Shown here: positions 50,830-63,000 of the stretch, piece by piece
Layout: the number at the start of each line of letters is the position of its first letter
Position numbering within the stretch: position 1 is the first letter of the stretch
Origin: an uncultured Lachnospiraceae bacterium
GTDB taxonomy: Bacteria; Bacillota; Clostridia; Lachnospirales; Lachnospiraceae
Direction of reading: 5' to 3'
DNA length: 64,000 bases
Assembly: GCA_949471785.1 (NCBI GenBank)
Contig: CASWRE010000015.1
Coordinates: forward strand, 1-64,000
Notes under the pieces: model-generated
Databases searched by the model: none
What the model was told of the DNA's origin: nothing
What the model saw: the letters and a program-made list of their open reading frames with translations, nothing else
Position numbers and translations under genes: made by a program

Positions 50830-52572
50830 TTGGAAAGAAAAGGGTATATTGTCAGCCGGCAGTTTGTTAAATTTTTTATTCCTACCATCATGATGACCAT
50901 GGCATTGTCCATGAGCATTGTCATAGACGGGATGATTGTCGGGAATATTCTGGGACCGGAGGCGCTGGCGGCTGTTAATCTGGTGCTCCCGGTTACGCTG
51001 ATTTTTAATTCTCTGTATGTGTTGTTCGGCGTGGGCGGTTCCGCGCTGTATTCGGTGGCTCTGGGACGGAGGGAAAAGGGGCGCGCACAGCAGTTCTTTA
51101 CCGCAGCGCTGGCCGCAATGTTTGCGGCATCCCTTCTTGTCATGGCCGGCGGTCTGTTCTTATGCGGCGGCATTGCGGACGCGCTGACAGGAAACGCGCC
51201 CAATCTGACGGAGCTGGTTTACGATTATCTCAGAATTGTGATGCTGGCGGCCCCTCTGCTTGTTGTGGTTCCCGGGCTTGTGTATTTTGTCCGCTCGTCG
51301 GGGAATGTCCGGACAGCATCGGCGGCGCTCATCACGGCTAATGCCGTCAATCTGGTTTTGGATTTGGTGTACATAGGCGGGCTGAACATGGGGATAAAAG
51401 GGGCCGCGCTGGCCACGGGCACCGGATATTTTATCGGGCTGCTTATTGCGGTTTATGGCGCGCTTCACTGTGAAACGCTGAAACCGGCGGCGGTTTCCAT
51501 AGGCGCTGCCGTTAAGCTGCTAAAGGAGATTGCCGCCACCGGTCTTCCCAATACCATCAATACGGTTTTAAATTTTTTCCGGCTGACATGCATCAATGCC
51601 ATAGTCATGATGTATCTGGGAAGCAGCGGGGTAACAGCCTTTTCTGTGTGCACATCCTGTCTGTCCATTGTATCCATGTTTGTGGGCGGTTCTGCGCAGA
51701 CGATGGTTCCCCTTCTGGGAACTCTCTATGGAGAGGGAGATACCAGAGGCGTCCATTTTACGGTGAAGAAGGCGGCCTGTATCACGGGAATTTCCACCCT
51801 GATCCTGTTGGTTTTATTTGAAATATTTCCCGGGCAGATTACAGGAATGTTCGGTGTTTCCGATGCCGGGCAGACGGCTGTCGCTGTGGAAGCTCTTCGG
51901 ATTTATGCCTGGAATCTCCCGGTCATGGGAATTTTATTTGTCGCCATGTGCGTGTACCCCATGCTGGGATTTAGGAAACTGTCCAGTTGTATTGCTTTGT
52001 TGGAAGGCTTTCTGTTCGTTGTTCCCATGGCCTGGCTGCTGGCGCGGCTGCTTGGCCCGGCTGGTATCTGGGCGGCTTTTCCGGCAGGGGAATTTGGCAC
52101 GCTTCTCATTCTTTTCCTGATCACGGGGAGGATCAGGAAGAAACGGCCCCATCTACACGGTCTGTTTTTGCTGGAAAAGGAGCAGAGGAAAAATGTGCTG
52201 GACGTGACCATGATCCAGGAGATTTCCCAGGCGGTTGCCTTATCGGAGAAAGCTATCAGCTTCTGCATGGAAAACCAGGTGCCGGAGATAACGGCCAATA
52301 AAGTGGGGCTGGCTCTGGAGGAGATGGCGGTTAATACCATAAAACAGAAGAAAAATGAGCGGAAGAAAAGTTATATGGACGTCAGGATTACCATAGGCGA
52401 GGATCATATCTGCATCAGTGTCCGGGACAACGGCGCGCCGTACCATCCGTTTTTGCCGGAAAACACAGCCGGGGATTTTGACAATATCCGCATGATCCTT
52501 GCGATCACAGATGAGGCGGTCTACGACAACATTCTGGGAATGAACAGTTCCATTATGAAAATCTGCATATGA
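50830..52572 (+). CDS. Second MATE-family exporter with a C-terminal RsbW-like domain
   Basis: The 580-residue protein has about 445 residues of twelve-helix MATE transporter (SIVIDGMIVGNILGPEALAA) and a tail of about 130 residues. The tail includes VGLALEEMAVNTI, CISVRDNGAPYHPF and GMNSSIMKICI. Here the N-box Asn is kept (EEMAVN), unlike in the ABC ATPase and the first MATE, while the glycine box is degenerate (FDNIRMILAITDEA). Translation begins at TTG with GGAGGG upstream. It lies 20 bp after the acyltransferase gene. Product export is inferred from the neighbouring NRPS. Confidence 0.86.
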   Translation: MERKGYIVSRQFVKFFIPTIMMTMALSMSIVIDGMIVGNILGPEALAAVNLVLPVTLIFNSLYVLFGVGGSALYSVALGRREKGRAQQFFTAALAAMFAASLLVMAGGLFLCGGIADALTGNAPNLTELVYDYLRIVMLAAPLLVVVPGLVYFVRSSGNVRTASAALITANAVNLVLDLVYIGGLNMGIKGAALATGTGYFIGLLIAVYGALHCETLKPAAVSIGAAVKLLKEIAATGLPNTINTVLNFFRLTCINAIVMMYLGSSGVTAFSVCTSCLSIVSMFVGGSAQTMVPLLGTLYGEGDTRGVHFTVKKAACITGISTLILLVLFEIFPGQITGMFGVSDAGQTAVAVEALRIYAWNLPVMGILFVAMCVYPMLGFRKLSSCIALLEGFLFVVPMAWLLARLLGPAGIWAAFPAGEFGTLLILFLITGRIRKKRPHLHGLFLLEKEQRKNVLDVTMIQEISQAVALSEKAISFCMENQVPEITANKVGLALEEMAVNTIKQKKNERKKSYMDVRITIGEDHICISVRDNGAPYHPFLPENTAGDFDNIRMILAITDEAVYDNILGMNSSIMKICI

Positions 52573-52654
52573 AAAGGAGATGAAGCTTTTCGAAGGCGTC
52601 AAAGGACGCCGCCTGAGAGAAACTGAGTTTTGTCTTCAAGAAGGAGGATGGGAT

Positions 52655-54013
52655 ATGAAGAGAATTGAGAGAGAAGAAGCAGTGCGGCTGTGTCGGGAGG
52701 GGGAAAGGCTTTCGCCCGAAGAAAGGGAGCGGCTGACCGCAGAAAGGCTGCGGGATCTGGTCGCTTATGCCAGGGAGCGCTCGGCATACTACAAAAAGGC
52801 GTACAGGGCAACCGGGGAAGATTTCAGGCTTTCGGATCTCCCGCCGGTGACGAAAAAAGAGCTGATGGCGGATTATGGCGCATGGGTGACCGATCCCCAG
52901 GTGACAGAAGATGGCGTGCGGGCTTACGTCTGCGGCGATGAGGCGCTTGAAAAGCTGTATCTGGGCAAGTACACTGCCCTTACCACATCCGGAACCACGG
53001 GAAATCCCATGCCCATGGTGCGGGATGCTTACCACAACACGATTCACGGCGCCCTGATCCAGACCCGCCTGCTGCGTGAAGTCGATCCGGATCTGATGAA
53101 TCCGGTCAGACATAAGATTGCGTCAATTATCATTTTGGACCCGGCAGTATCCTCTTATTCCGGTTTCCTGAAAGCCCAGCGGGCGAATCCGGGATATGAA
53201 CAGAACATGCTGGCCATTTCCCTGACAGAAGACATCAATGAAATTGCGGAGAAACTCAACAGGTTTCAACCGGATCTGATCACCGGTTATCCCTCGATCC
53301 TGGCTGTCCTGGGGAAAGCCGGACAGGAGGGGCGGCTTCACATTCGGCCCCAGGCGATTGCCTGTTCTGCAGAAACGTTGACGGAAAAAGTTTACCATAC
53401 CCTTCGCGGCGCATTTGGGTGTCCGGTTTTGAATAATTACTGTAGTACCGAGGGGGGAGAAGCGGCCATGTCCTGCGGCGAGGGGAAGATTCACATCAAT
53501 CAGGATTGGGTTATGATCGAACCGATTGATAAAGACGGCAGGCCGGCGCCGGAAGGGAGCTGGTCAGAAGGCGTGTATATTACCGACCTGACCAATTATG
53601 TGCAGCCGATCATACGTTATTATATGGAAGACCAGGTCCGCATTCTCAAAGAAGCCTGCCCATGCGGAAGCCGTCTTCCCGTTATGGAGATCCGGGGCAG
53701 AGAAGCGGGGACTATGGAAATAGGGGGAAAGGTGTTGTTCAGCTCGTTGTTTGAACAGGCGCTGGAACATGTTCCCGGGGTACTGGCTGTCCAGATAGCG
53801 CAGAAAAGTGAGCGCAGATTTCATATAAGACTGGTGCCGTCTTCAGAAGAAGACAGGGAAAAGGCCGCCGGGGAAGTGAAGAAGCGGGTTCTTGGCCTGT
53901 TTGAAGGAAGCGGCGTCAGATCCGTGGAAGTGGCGGTGGTTCCGGAAAGGCCCAAACCAAATAAACGGGGCGGAAAGGTGAAGTTTTTTGTGAAAGAACT
54001 GGAGGAGAGATAA
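52655..54013 (+). CDS. PaaK/CapK-like adenylate-forming ligase
   Basis: The 452-residue enzyme resembles phenylacetate-CoA ligases. The P-loop is LTTSGTTGNPMPM, the middle motif NNYCSTEGGEAAM is near the YGXTE position, and the C-terminal hinge IRYYMEDQVRIL precedes MEIRGREAG. It should activate a carboxylic acid as an acyl-adenylate and pass it to CoA or a carrier. It ends two bases before the NRPS start codon. The first NRPS adenylation domain lacks the Asp that binds an amino group, so this ligase may help supply or activate a non-amino-acid building block. The start at 52655 follows AAGGAGGA. An ATG at 52580 is less well supported. Confidence 0.88.
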   Translation: MKRIEREEAVRLCREGERLSPEERERLTAERLRDLVAYARERSAYYKKAYRATGEDFRLSDLPPVTKKELMADYGAWVTDPQVTEDGVRAYVCGDEALEKLYLGKYTALTTSGTTGNPMPMVRDAYHNTIHGALIQTRLLREVDPDLMNPVRHKIASIIILDPAVSSYSGFLKAQRANPGYEQNMLAISLTEDINEIAEKLNRFQPDLITGYPSILAVLGKAGQEGRLHIRPQAIACSAETLTEKVYHTLRGAFGCPVLNNYCSTEGGEAAMSCGEGKIHINQDWVMIEPIDKDGRPAPEGSWSEGVYITDLTNYVQPIIRYYMEDQVRILKEACPCGSRLPVMEIRGREAGTMEIGGKVLFSSLFEQALEHVPGVLAVQIAQKSERRFHIRLVPSSEEDREKAAGEVKKRVLGLFEGSGVRSVEVAVVPERPKPNKRGGKVKFFVKELEER

Positions 54014-54015
54014 GG

Positions 54016-57000
54016 ATGGAGCTGTTTCTAAATCAGTGGAAAGAAAATGTTAAAAAATATGGTTCCAGGCCGGCGATCATTGATCGGGATGGCAAAAGAG
54101 AGACAACGTACGGAGAACTCGATAATCTGAGCGGGAGAATCTGTACGGCGCTGAAGAAAAAAGGAGTAGGAAAAGGATATATCATACCGGTTTGCCTGGA
54201 ACGCCGGATGGAATTTCTGGCAGCGGAGCTGGGGATACTGAAAAGCGGCGGCGCGTTCGCGGCATTGTCCCCGGAATATCCCGAAGAGAGGGTCGCGTAT
54301 ATTCTGAAAGACTGCGGAGCGCCTTTTCTGCTTAACGATGATTTTCTGGAAGAGGCGCTTGGCGAGCCGTTTTCAGAGGCGGAAGAGGCGGAAGACGCGG
54401 ACGGCGCTTTTGCCGTTTATACATCCGGTTCTACCGGGAATCCCAAGGGAATCCTTCATTCACACAGAAGCCTGGCGGAGGCGGTGGAGCGGCACAGGGC
54501 GTTATTTTTGCCGGAAGAAAGTGATATTCAGCTCAGCTGTGCGTCTTTTAGTTTTGTGGCGATGATTATTGATATTTATACCCCGCTGTCAACGGGGCAG
54601 GCCGTGCACATACTTCCGGAAGAGAAGAGAAAAGACGTACGCCAGATTGAGCGGTACATTAGACAGCATGGGATCACCATGGCGTTTATCAGTCCGCAAA
54701 TGCTGCGGAATTTCCACTCGCCCGGCCCGTCCCTGCGTCTGGTGATCACGGGAAGTGAACGGGTTTCCCGGATGGCAGGGAGAGGGTACCGGCTATTGAA
54801 TACCTATGGCTGCAGCGAAACCGCGGCGGTCGTGGCAGCTTTTGAAGTGGACCGGGAATATGAGAATACGCCCATCGGCAAGGCGGGCTCGGGTATCCGT
54901 CTTCTGCTTCTGGATCAAGAGGGAAAGGAAGTCCCGCCCGGGGAAGAAGGAGAATTGTGCGTAGCGGGGCATATCGCCCATGGGTACATTAATTTGCCGG
55001 AACAGACGGAGAAAGCTTTTGCGCGCCGGGAGGACGGGACGATTCTGTTCCATACCAACGATATATGCCGGATGCTGCCCGACGGAAATCTGGTGTATGT
55101 AAACCGCAGGGACTGGATGGTGAAAATTAACGGCCAGCGTGTGGAAACCGGTGAGATTGAAGTGCTGATGGGCCAGGTTCCCTTTGTGAAAACGGCGGTT
55201 GTCAAAGGTTTCCAGAATCAATATGGGCAGACATATTTATGCGGTTATTTTCAGATGGAAAAAGAGGCGTCAAAAGAACATCCCGAGGAAGAACTGAGAC
55301 GACGGCTGGCAGAAAAGCTTCCTGATTACATGATTCCGAAATTTTTCGTCCAGGTGGAGCATTTTCCGCTGAACCAGAACGGCAAGCTGAACCGCCTGGC
55401 GCTTCAGGCGCCGGATGTATCGAATTTCAGAAAGGATTACGAAGAACCGCGGACAGAATGTGAGCGCGCGGTATGCGGCGGGTTTGAACAGGTATTAGGA
55501 ATCCGGCCTGTGGGGCGTAAGGACGACTTCTTTGCACTGGGGGGAGATTCTATTCAGGCGGTTATGCTGCTGGCCTGCCTGGAAAAGTATGGGGTGACGG
55601 CCGCAGAGATTTTGCGGTACAAAACGCCGGAGAAGATTGCCGCAGTATGCGGCGGGGCGGAGAACGCCGCTTCGCAGGAAGATATATACGGGGACATTCC
55701 CGAAGATAAAAAAGAGTGGTATCCCCTGACAGACAGTCAAATGGGAGTTTTTCTGGAGTGCGCGTCAAATCCCCAAAGCACTATGTATAATATACCTGTC
55801 TGCTTCCGTATTCCCGCGGGAGCTGACTGGAAGCGGTGGAAAGAGGCTGCGGAGCGGATGGCGTCCCGGTATCCGGTATTATTTGTGTCCATTGAAAGAC
55901 GGCAGGGGGAACAGACATACAGTATGGCGCTTCATGACAGGGGAGGTTGGGAAATTCCTGTATATGAGGCGGAAGAGTCGGAAATGGACGCGCTGAAAAA
56001 AGAGTTTGTAAGGCCTTTTGACCTGGGACGGGGGCCGCTCTTCCGGATGGCAATTTACCGAACGGAGGAAAGCATCTATTTGCTGTCAGATATGCATCAT
56101 ATCATATCTGACGGCGCTTCTGTTGCCGTTTTTTTCGACGGCGTCCGGAAAATATACGAAGGGAAAGAGCCGGAGGCAGAGGGGCTCAGCCAGTTTGATT
56201 TGTCTTTGTGCGAGGAGCGGCTGAAGGACACGGCGGCTTATAAAAAAGCCCGGGAATATTTTGAAAAACGTCTGGCGGGATTGGAAGTAGATTCGGTTCC
56301 GGTATTTGATATGCCAGAAGATCCGGAGGCTTTGGACCATCCGGCCGGAAGAATCTGCAGCTATCTGGGAGAAATTCTTGGACAGGAGGAAACAGAATGG
56401 TTCGCCGGCAAAATCGGCGTTACAGAAAGTACGCTGTTTCTGGGAGCGTTTGCCTATGCTCTTGCAAAATATAATGGACAGACAGAGGTTCTTTTCGGTT
56501 CGGTCAATAACGGACGCCGTGATCTCCGGCTGAAGCGCACCATGGGAATGCTGGTGCGTACGCTGCCGGTCTATGTACAGATTGAGGAAGAAAAGACCGT
56601 GACAGAGTATCTGCAGGAACTGCAGCAGGATTTTTTTGAGACGATGAACCATGACTGCTGTTCCTTTGAAGAACTGGCCGGCAGGTATCAGGTGACTTCC
56701 GATATTTTGTTCGTCTATCAGGCAGAGACGTTAAACGGCATGAATACGGAGCAGGGACTGATTCCCATGGAAACCGTGGAAACAGGGAGCAGCCTGGCAA
56801 ATCTGGCAGTTCATGTGTTCAAGAAAGACGGCAGCTATGAAATACATTTGGAATACAGAAGTGATGTTTATCTGGAACGGACGGCTCGTGCGCTGATGTC
56901 TTTGATGGTGAAAGCGTTGGAGGGCTTTCGGGACTGCGGGCATCTGAGGGATATTCCCCTCGTTTCTTCGGAAGAACTGATGGTTCTGGATTCTTATCAC

Positions 57001-60000
57001 GGGAGGCGCACAGCATATGACAGACGCCTTACCGTGCCGGAGCTGTTTCGTCTGCAGGCAAAAAAAACGCCGGAACATACGGCGGTCATTTTTAAGGAAA
57101 AGCGGTTCAGCTACAGGGAAATTGACCGGCTGTCTGACGGCGTGGCTGTTTATATCAGCCGTCTGGGGATTGGAAAAGAACAGGTAGTCTCGATTCTGAT
57201 CCCCCGTGGGGAATATATGCCAATCGCCTCTCTCGGCGCGATGAAAGCCGGAGCGGTCTATCAGCCTCTGGACCCTGAGTATCCGCCGGAACGGCTGGCT
57301 TTTATGATGGAGGATGCACAGACAGAATTATTGATTGCGGACGAATCCCTGCTGGGACTGGTTCCCAGGTACAAAGGCAAGGTACTGCTGACAAAAGAGA
57401 TTCTGCATCTGCCGGCGGAGGGGGCGGAGGAAATTCCCGCCCCATTGCCGGAGGATACCTATATTCTTCTTTATACGTCCGGAACTACCGGTACGCCCAA
57501 GGGCTGTATGCTCTCCCATGGAAATCTGGCGGCATTTTGTAACTGGTACCGCCGCTATTACCGGGTGGAGGAGGACAGTGTGGTCAGCGCCTACGCCAGC
57601 TATGGATTCGATGCGAATATGATGGATACCTATCCGGTTCTTACGGGAGGCGGGACCTTATGCATCATACCGGAGGAAATGCGTCTGGAATTACAGAAAC
57701 TAAATGAATATTTGATACAGGAAAAGGTGACGCATGCGTTTATGACCACGCAGGTGGGGCGTCAGTTTGCCCTGGAGATGGAGAATCACTGTCTGAAGTA
57801 CCTGTTGACCGGCGGCGAGACGCTGGTACCTGTCCGGGCGGCATCTGATTTTGAGTTTTATAATTGCTATGGCCCCACGGAATGCACGATACTGACGACG
57901 GTTTATCCGGTGGACAAAGACAGGGAGTACGAAAATATTCCCATTGGCCGGCCGCTGGATAATCTGGAAGTGTATGTGGTGGATAAGCAGATGCGCAGAC
58001 TCCCGGCCGGGGCTGTGGGAGAATTGTGCGTGGCCGGCTATCAGGTAAGCAAAGGCTATCTGAACAGGCCGGAGCAGACGGCAAAAGTATATACTCCCAA
58101 TTGTTTTACCGACCGGGAAGGGTATGAGCGTGTTTACCACACCGGAGATGATGTGCGGTTTCTGGCGGACGGAAATATTCAGTTTATGGGCAGGAGAGAC
58201 GGACAGGTGAAGATCCGGGGATTTCGGATTGAATTGTCTGAGGTGGAGGCTGTGATCCGCCGATTTCCAGGCATCCAGGATGTTACGGTTACGGCTTATG
58301 ATGCGGCGGCGGGAGGAAAAGCCATCGCCGCCTATCTGGTGTCGGAAGATACTGTTGCCATCCAAAAACTCAGGGATTTTATTATGGAAGAAAAGCCGCC
58401 TTATATGGTGCCTTCCGCCATTATGCAGATTGACAGAATCCCCCTGAATCAAAATATGAAGGTGGATAAACGGGCGCTTCCGGCTCCGGTTACCCAGGAG
58501 GAAACCTGCAGGGAGGCAGTGAGGCCGATGAGCCTTTTGGAAGAAGAACTTGCGCAGATCGTAAAAAAAATCCTGGGGCATGAAGAATTTTCTGTAGAAA
58601 CCAATTTGCTTTACGCGGGGCTGACATCTTTGTCCGCCATTATGCTGGCGGTGGAAATTGAGAAGGAGTACCAGGTGGAGCTGGAAGTGAAGCAGATGAT
58701 GCGGCAGTGCAGTATTTTGTCACTGGAAAACGCTGTTTATCAGGCGCTGCGCACCCGGCCAGGGACAGAAACAAAAGAAAGTCGGGAGGAAGACGGGAGA
58801 GAAGCAGAGGATTATCCGTTGACGCAGACGCAGCTGGGCGTATATTATGACGCGGTGAAGCGTCCGGAGGATATGGCGTACAACATTCCGGCCCTGTTCC
58901 GCTTCCCCCGCTCGGTCAGCGGCGAAACACTGGCGGAGGCTGCCTGGCAGGTGCTTGAGGCGCATCCTTATGTCAATACCTGTATCCGTTACCGGGCCGG
59001 AGAACTGAGGCAAATGCCGGGCGGGAAATCCGGCACAGGAAAGAGTATCCCCGTGCTTTCCATGACGGAGGAAGAACTGAAAGAGTATGGCGCATCCTAT
59101 GTAAAACCATTTGATCTGACCCGGGATACATTATACCGGATCGTGGTGGTGCAGACGGAAATAAGCACCTGCCTGCTGGCAGATTTTCACCATATCATTT
59201 TTGACGGGGCTTCTCTGAATTTGTTTTTGGCTCAGACGGCAAGGGCCTGCGAGGGAAAACTGCCGGAGAAAGAAACCTTCACATATTTTGATTTTGCGCT
59301 GCAGGAGCGCAGACTGGAGGGGGGAGAGCATTATCGGGAAGGGCAGGCGTTTTTTGAAAATATGCTCGGGGATTATGAGCATGCTTCCTGCCTTACACCG
59401 GATCTTCAGGGAAAAGAAAAAGACGGAAAGAAAGCGGAATGTGCGGCGCCCTGTTCCGGGGAAGAAACGGAAAAATTCTGTCAGACATATGGAGTGACAC
59501 CGGCGCATCTGTTTTTGGCAGGGACATTTTACACATTGGCCCGCTATACAGGCAGTCCGCAATTATATATCAGCACCATCAGCAACGGCAGAGCAGACTT
59601 AAAGCTGCATGGCAGTATGGGAATGTTTGTAAAAACACTGCCTCTTATGGGGAATATCGCGGGAGATAAGACGGCGCTTGCGTTTGTCAGAGAAGTAAGG
59701 CAGATGTTTTTGGACGTCGTCTCCTATGAAGACTATCCTTTTACGAAAATAGCGGCAGATTATGGATTTACGCCGGAAATCATGTATGCCTGCCAGCTTG
59801 GCGTGGTAGAAGAACAGCGGGTGGGAGGCGAAGCCGTTCAGATAGAAAGTATGGAGTCTGACAGGCCAAAGTTCAAGGTGTCCGTACATATCGAAGAGCG
59901 GAACGGCGAGCCGTCGGTGTGCCTTCAGTACAACGATGCCCTTTATAGCCGGGAGCGGATGGAACAGCTGGCGCAGTCTATCGCCGTATGTGTCAGCCGC

Positions 60001-63000
60001 ATGATCGCCAATCCGTACGGATTTCTGAAAGAAATCTCCCTTGTGACAGAGGGGCAGCGGCGGATACTGGATGGATTTTCTGTATCTGCGCAAACCAGTA
60101 CAGAGTCTCTGAGCTTTCATGGCGTATTTGAGCGGCAGGCCGCTGTCTCCCAAAGGAAAACGGCTCTGATCGCGGCGGACGGACGATGGAGTTATGAAAG
60201 TCTGGATCGGGAAATGAACAGGGTGGCCAATGGGCTGATCCGCCGGGGTTTCCGTCCCGGGGACACAGCGGTGGTGCTACTTCCCCGTTTGGGCAGACAG
60301 ATCATGGCCATGTACGGCGTAATGAAAGCCGGGGGCGCTTATATCCCCTGTGATCCGGAATATCCGCCGGAGCGGGTTTTGCAGATTACAAAGGACAGCT
60401 GTGCTTCTTTTATTATTACCACGCAGGAGCGCGTCGGATTTTATGAGAATGCTGTCGACATAGAGGCTCTTCTGGCCTGCCGGGATGATAAAAATCCACA
60501 GATTGCCGTTGGGGAAGAAGACCTGGCGTATCTGATCTATACCTCCGGCTCTACCGGAAAACCGAAAGGGGTGATGATCAGCCACAGGGGAATCGTAAAT
60601 TATGTGCGTAACCATGAGGCCAACAGTCATGTGCATGCGTGCGTGACAGACGGCCATGTGATGGTATCCGTGACGACCGTTTCTTTCGACATGTCGCTGA
60701 AAGAAACGGCGGTAGCGCTGTGCAACGGGCTGACGCTGGCGCTTGCCGATGAGGAACAGGCAAATCATCCCGTCCGTCTGGCGGAATTGATAAAAGAAAC
60801 CCAAGGGGATATTTTTAACGCAACGCCCTCCCGGATGCTGCAGTATATGGAGTCTGAAACATTCTGCCAGGCTCTGGCCGGCTGCCGGGTGGTGATGTCA
60901 GGGGGCGAAGCGTACAGTATGCAGCTCCTGGAGAAACTGAAACAGGTGACGTCCGCCAGGATTTTTAACACTTATGGGCCTACGGAGATTACCGTGTCCT
61001 CCAATGCCTGTGAATTGACGGGCCGGGACAGGATTACGGCAGGCAGGCCTCTCCTGAATTATGTGGAATATATTGCAGACAGCGACGGAAATCTCCTGCC
61101 GCCGGGCGTAACAGGGGAATTGTATGTAGGCGGCCCCGGTGTCGCCGCAGGATATCATGGCCTTCCGGAAATGACAGCGGAGAGATTCGCAGAGTTTCGG
61201 GGAATGCGGGTATACAAAACAGGAGATTATGCAAAATGGACGCCAGAGGGCGAAGTGGTGATCCTGGGGAGAACCGATAATCAGGTGAAACTGAGAGGAC
61301 TGCGCATTGAGCTGGAGGAAGTGGAGCAGGCAATCCTCGGCTGCCCGGCGATTCGGCAGGTCGTCGTCCTGATCCGGGACATAGCGGGAACGGAACATCT
61401 TTGCGCCTATTATACGGCGGATGAAGCGGTTTCTCCGGAAGCGCTGAGAGAACTTTTGAAAAGCAGTCTGACCAGATATATGATACCGGATGCCTATATG
61501 CAGCTGGAGCGGTTCCCTATGACGCCAAACGGGAAAATAGACCGGAAAGCCCTTCCGGAAGCGTGCCTTGCCGGCTCCGGGGAATACAGGGCGCCAAAGA
61601 CAGAGACAGAGAGGATATTCTGCCGGATATTTGCGGAAGTGCTGCATATGGACCGGGTGGGCCGGGAGGATGACTTTTTTGAAATCGGCGGGACTTCCCT
61701 GGCCGTCACCGGCGTGATCATTGCGGCTACAGAAGAAGGATTTGAGATCACGTTCGGCGATGTATTTACCCATGCCACGCCCCGCGCCCTGGCTGAAATG
61801 TTCCAGGAGGAAGATGTGTCGGCGTCGTCGGGGCTGGAGGATTTATCCCAATACGATTATGGAGACATAGAGCGGGTGCTGGAGCACAATACGTTTGAGG
61901 TATTCCGGGAAGGGAAGGAGCAGCCCATCGGAAATATACTTCTCACAGGGGCGACAGGATTTCTGGGTATTCATATGCTGCGTGAGTTTCTGGAATCGGA
62001 GTGCGGGAAAGTATACTGTCTCCTGCGCAAAGGGCGCTACAGCAGTGTAGAAGAACGTTTGAAATCATTGCTTTTCTATTATTTTGAAAATACATATGAG
62101 GAGCTGTTTCAGTCGCGTCTTTACACAGTGGAAGGGGATGTGACGGATGCCGCTGTATTTGACCGCATGGCAGAGACAGCTTTGGATATCCATACAGTAG
62201 TAAACTGTGCGGCGAATGTCAAACATTTTTCCGCCGGCACGGATATTGAAGATGTTAATGTGGGAGGTGTGCTGCATGCCATAGATTTTTGCGAGAAAAC
62301 GGGGAGCCGCCTGATCCATATTTCCACCACCAGTGTATCCGGATTCAGCGTGGGAAATGTGCCTCCCGCAGATACGGTTATGAATGAGCAGATGCTCTAT
62401 TTTGGTCAGGCGCTGGATACAAAATACGGACACAGCAAATTTCTGGCAGAGAGGGCTGTCCTTGGGGCCGTTTCCCGGGGGCTGCGCGCGAAAATTATGA
62501 GAGTGGGCAATCTTTCCGCCCGGGATGAGGATGGCGAGTTCCAGATGAACTTCTCTACAAACAGCTTTGTGGGCAGGCTGAAGTCCTATGAATTGATCGG
62601 ACGTTTTCCGTATTCCATGATGGATGTCACGGCGGAGATGGCGCCCATTGACAGCACGGCAAAAGCTATTCTGACCCTGGCCCGGACTCCGGAGCCCTGC
62701 TGTGTATTCCATCCTTACAATAACCACAGTATATATATGGGAGATATTATCTATGCCATGAAAGAATACGGTATGGACATTACGCTTTCAGAGGATGAGG
62801 AGTATGAGCGGGCGCTGGAGGAAGCCAAGCGTGACCCTGAGAAAGCAAAGGTATTGTCCAGTATGATTGCCTACCAGAATATGGGGCATGGAAAAAGGAC
62901 GACAGGGATTGCAAAAGAAAATGATTATACGATGAAAGTGCTGTACCGCATGGGATATCACTGGCCTACGACTTCCAGAGAATATGTTGGAAAATTGGTA

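Noticed and set aside
57700-58581. 293-codon minus-strand frame inside the NRPS gene
   Set aside because: It is the complement of the well-supported A2 domain and has no family resemblance or start signal. The same applies to the frame at 60898-61773.
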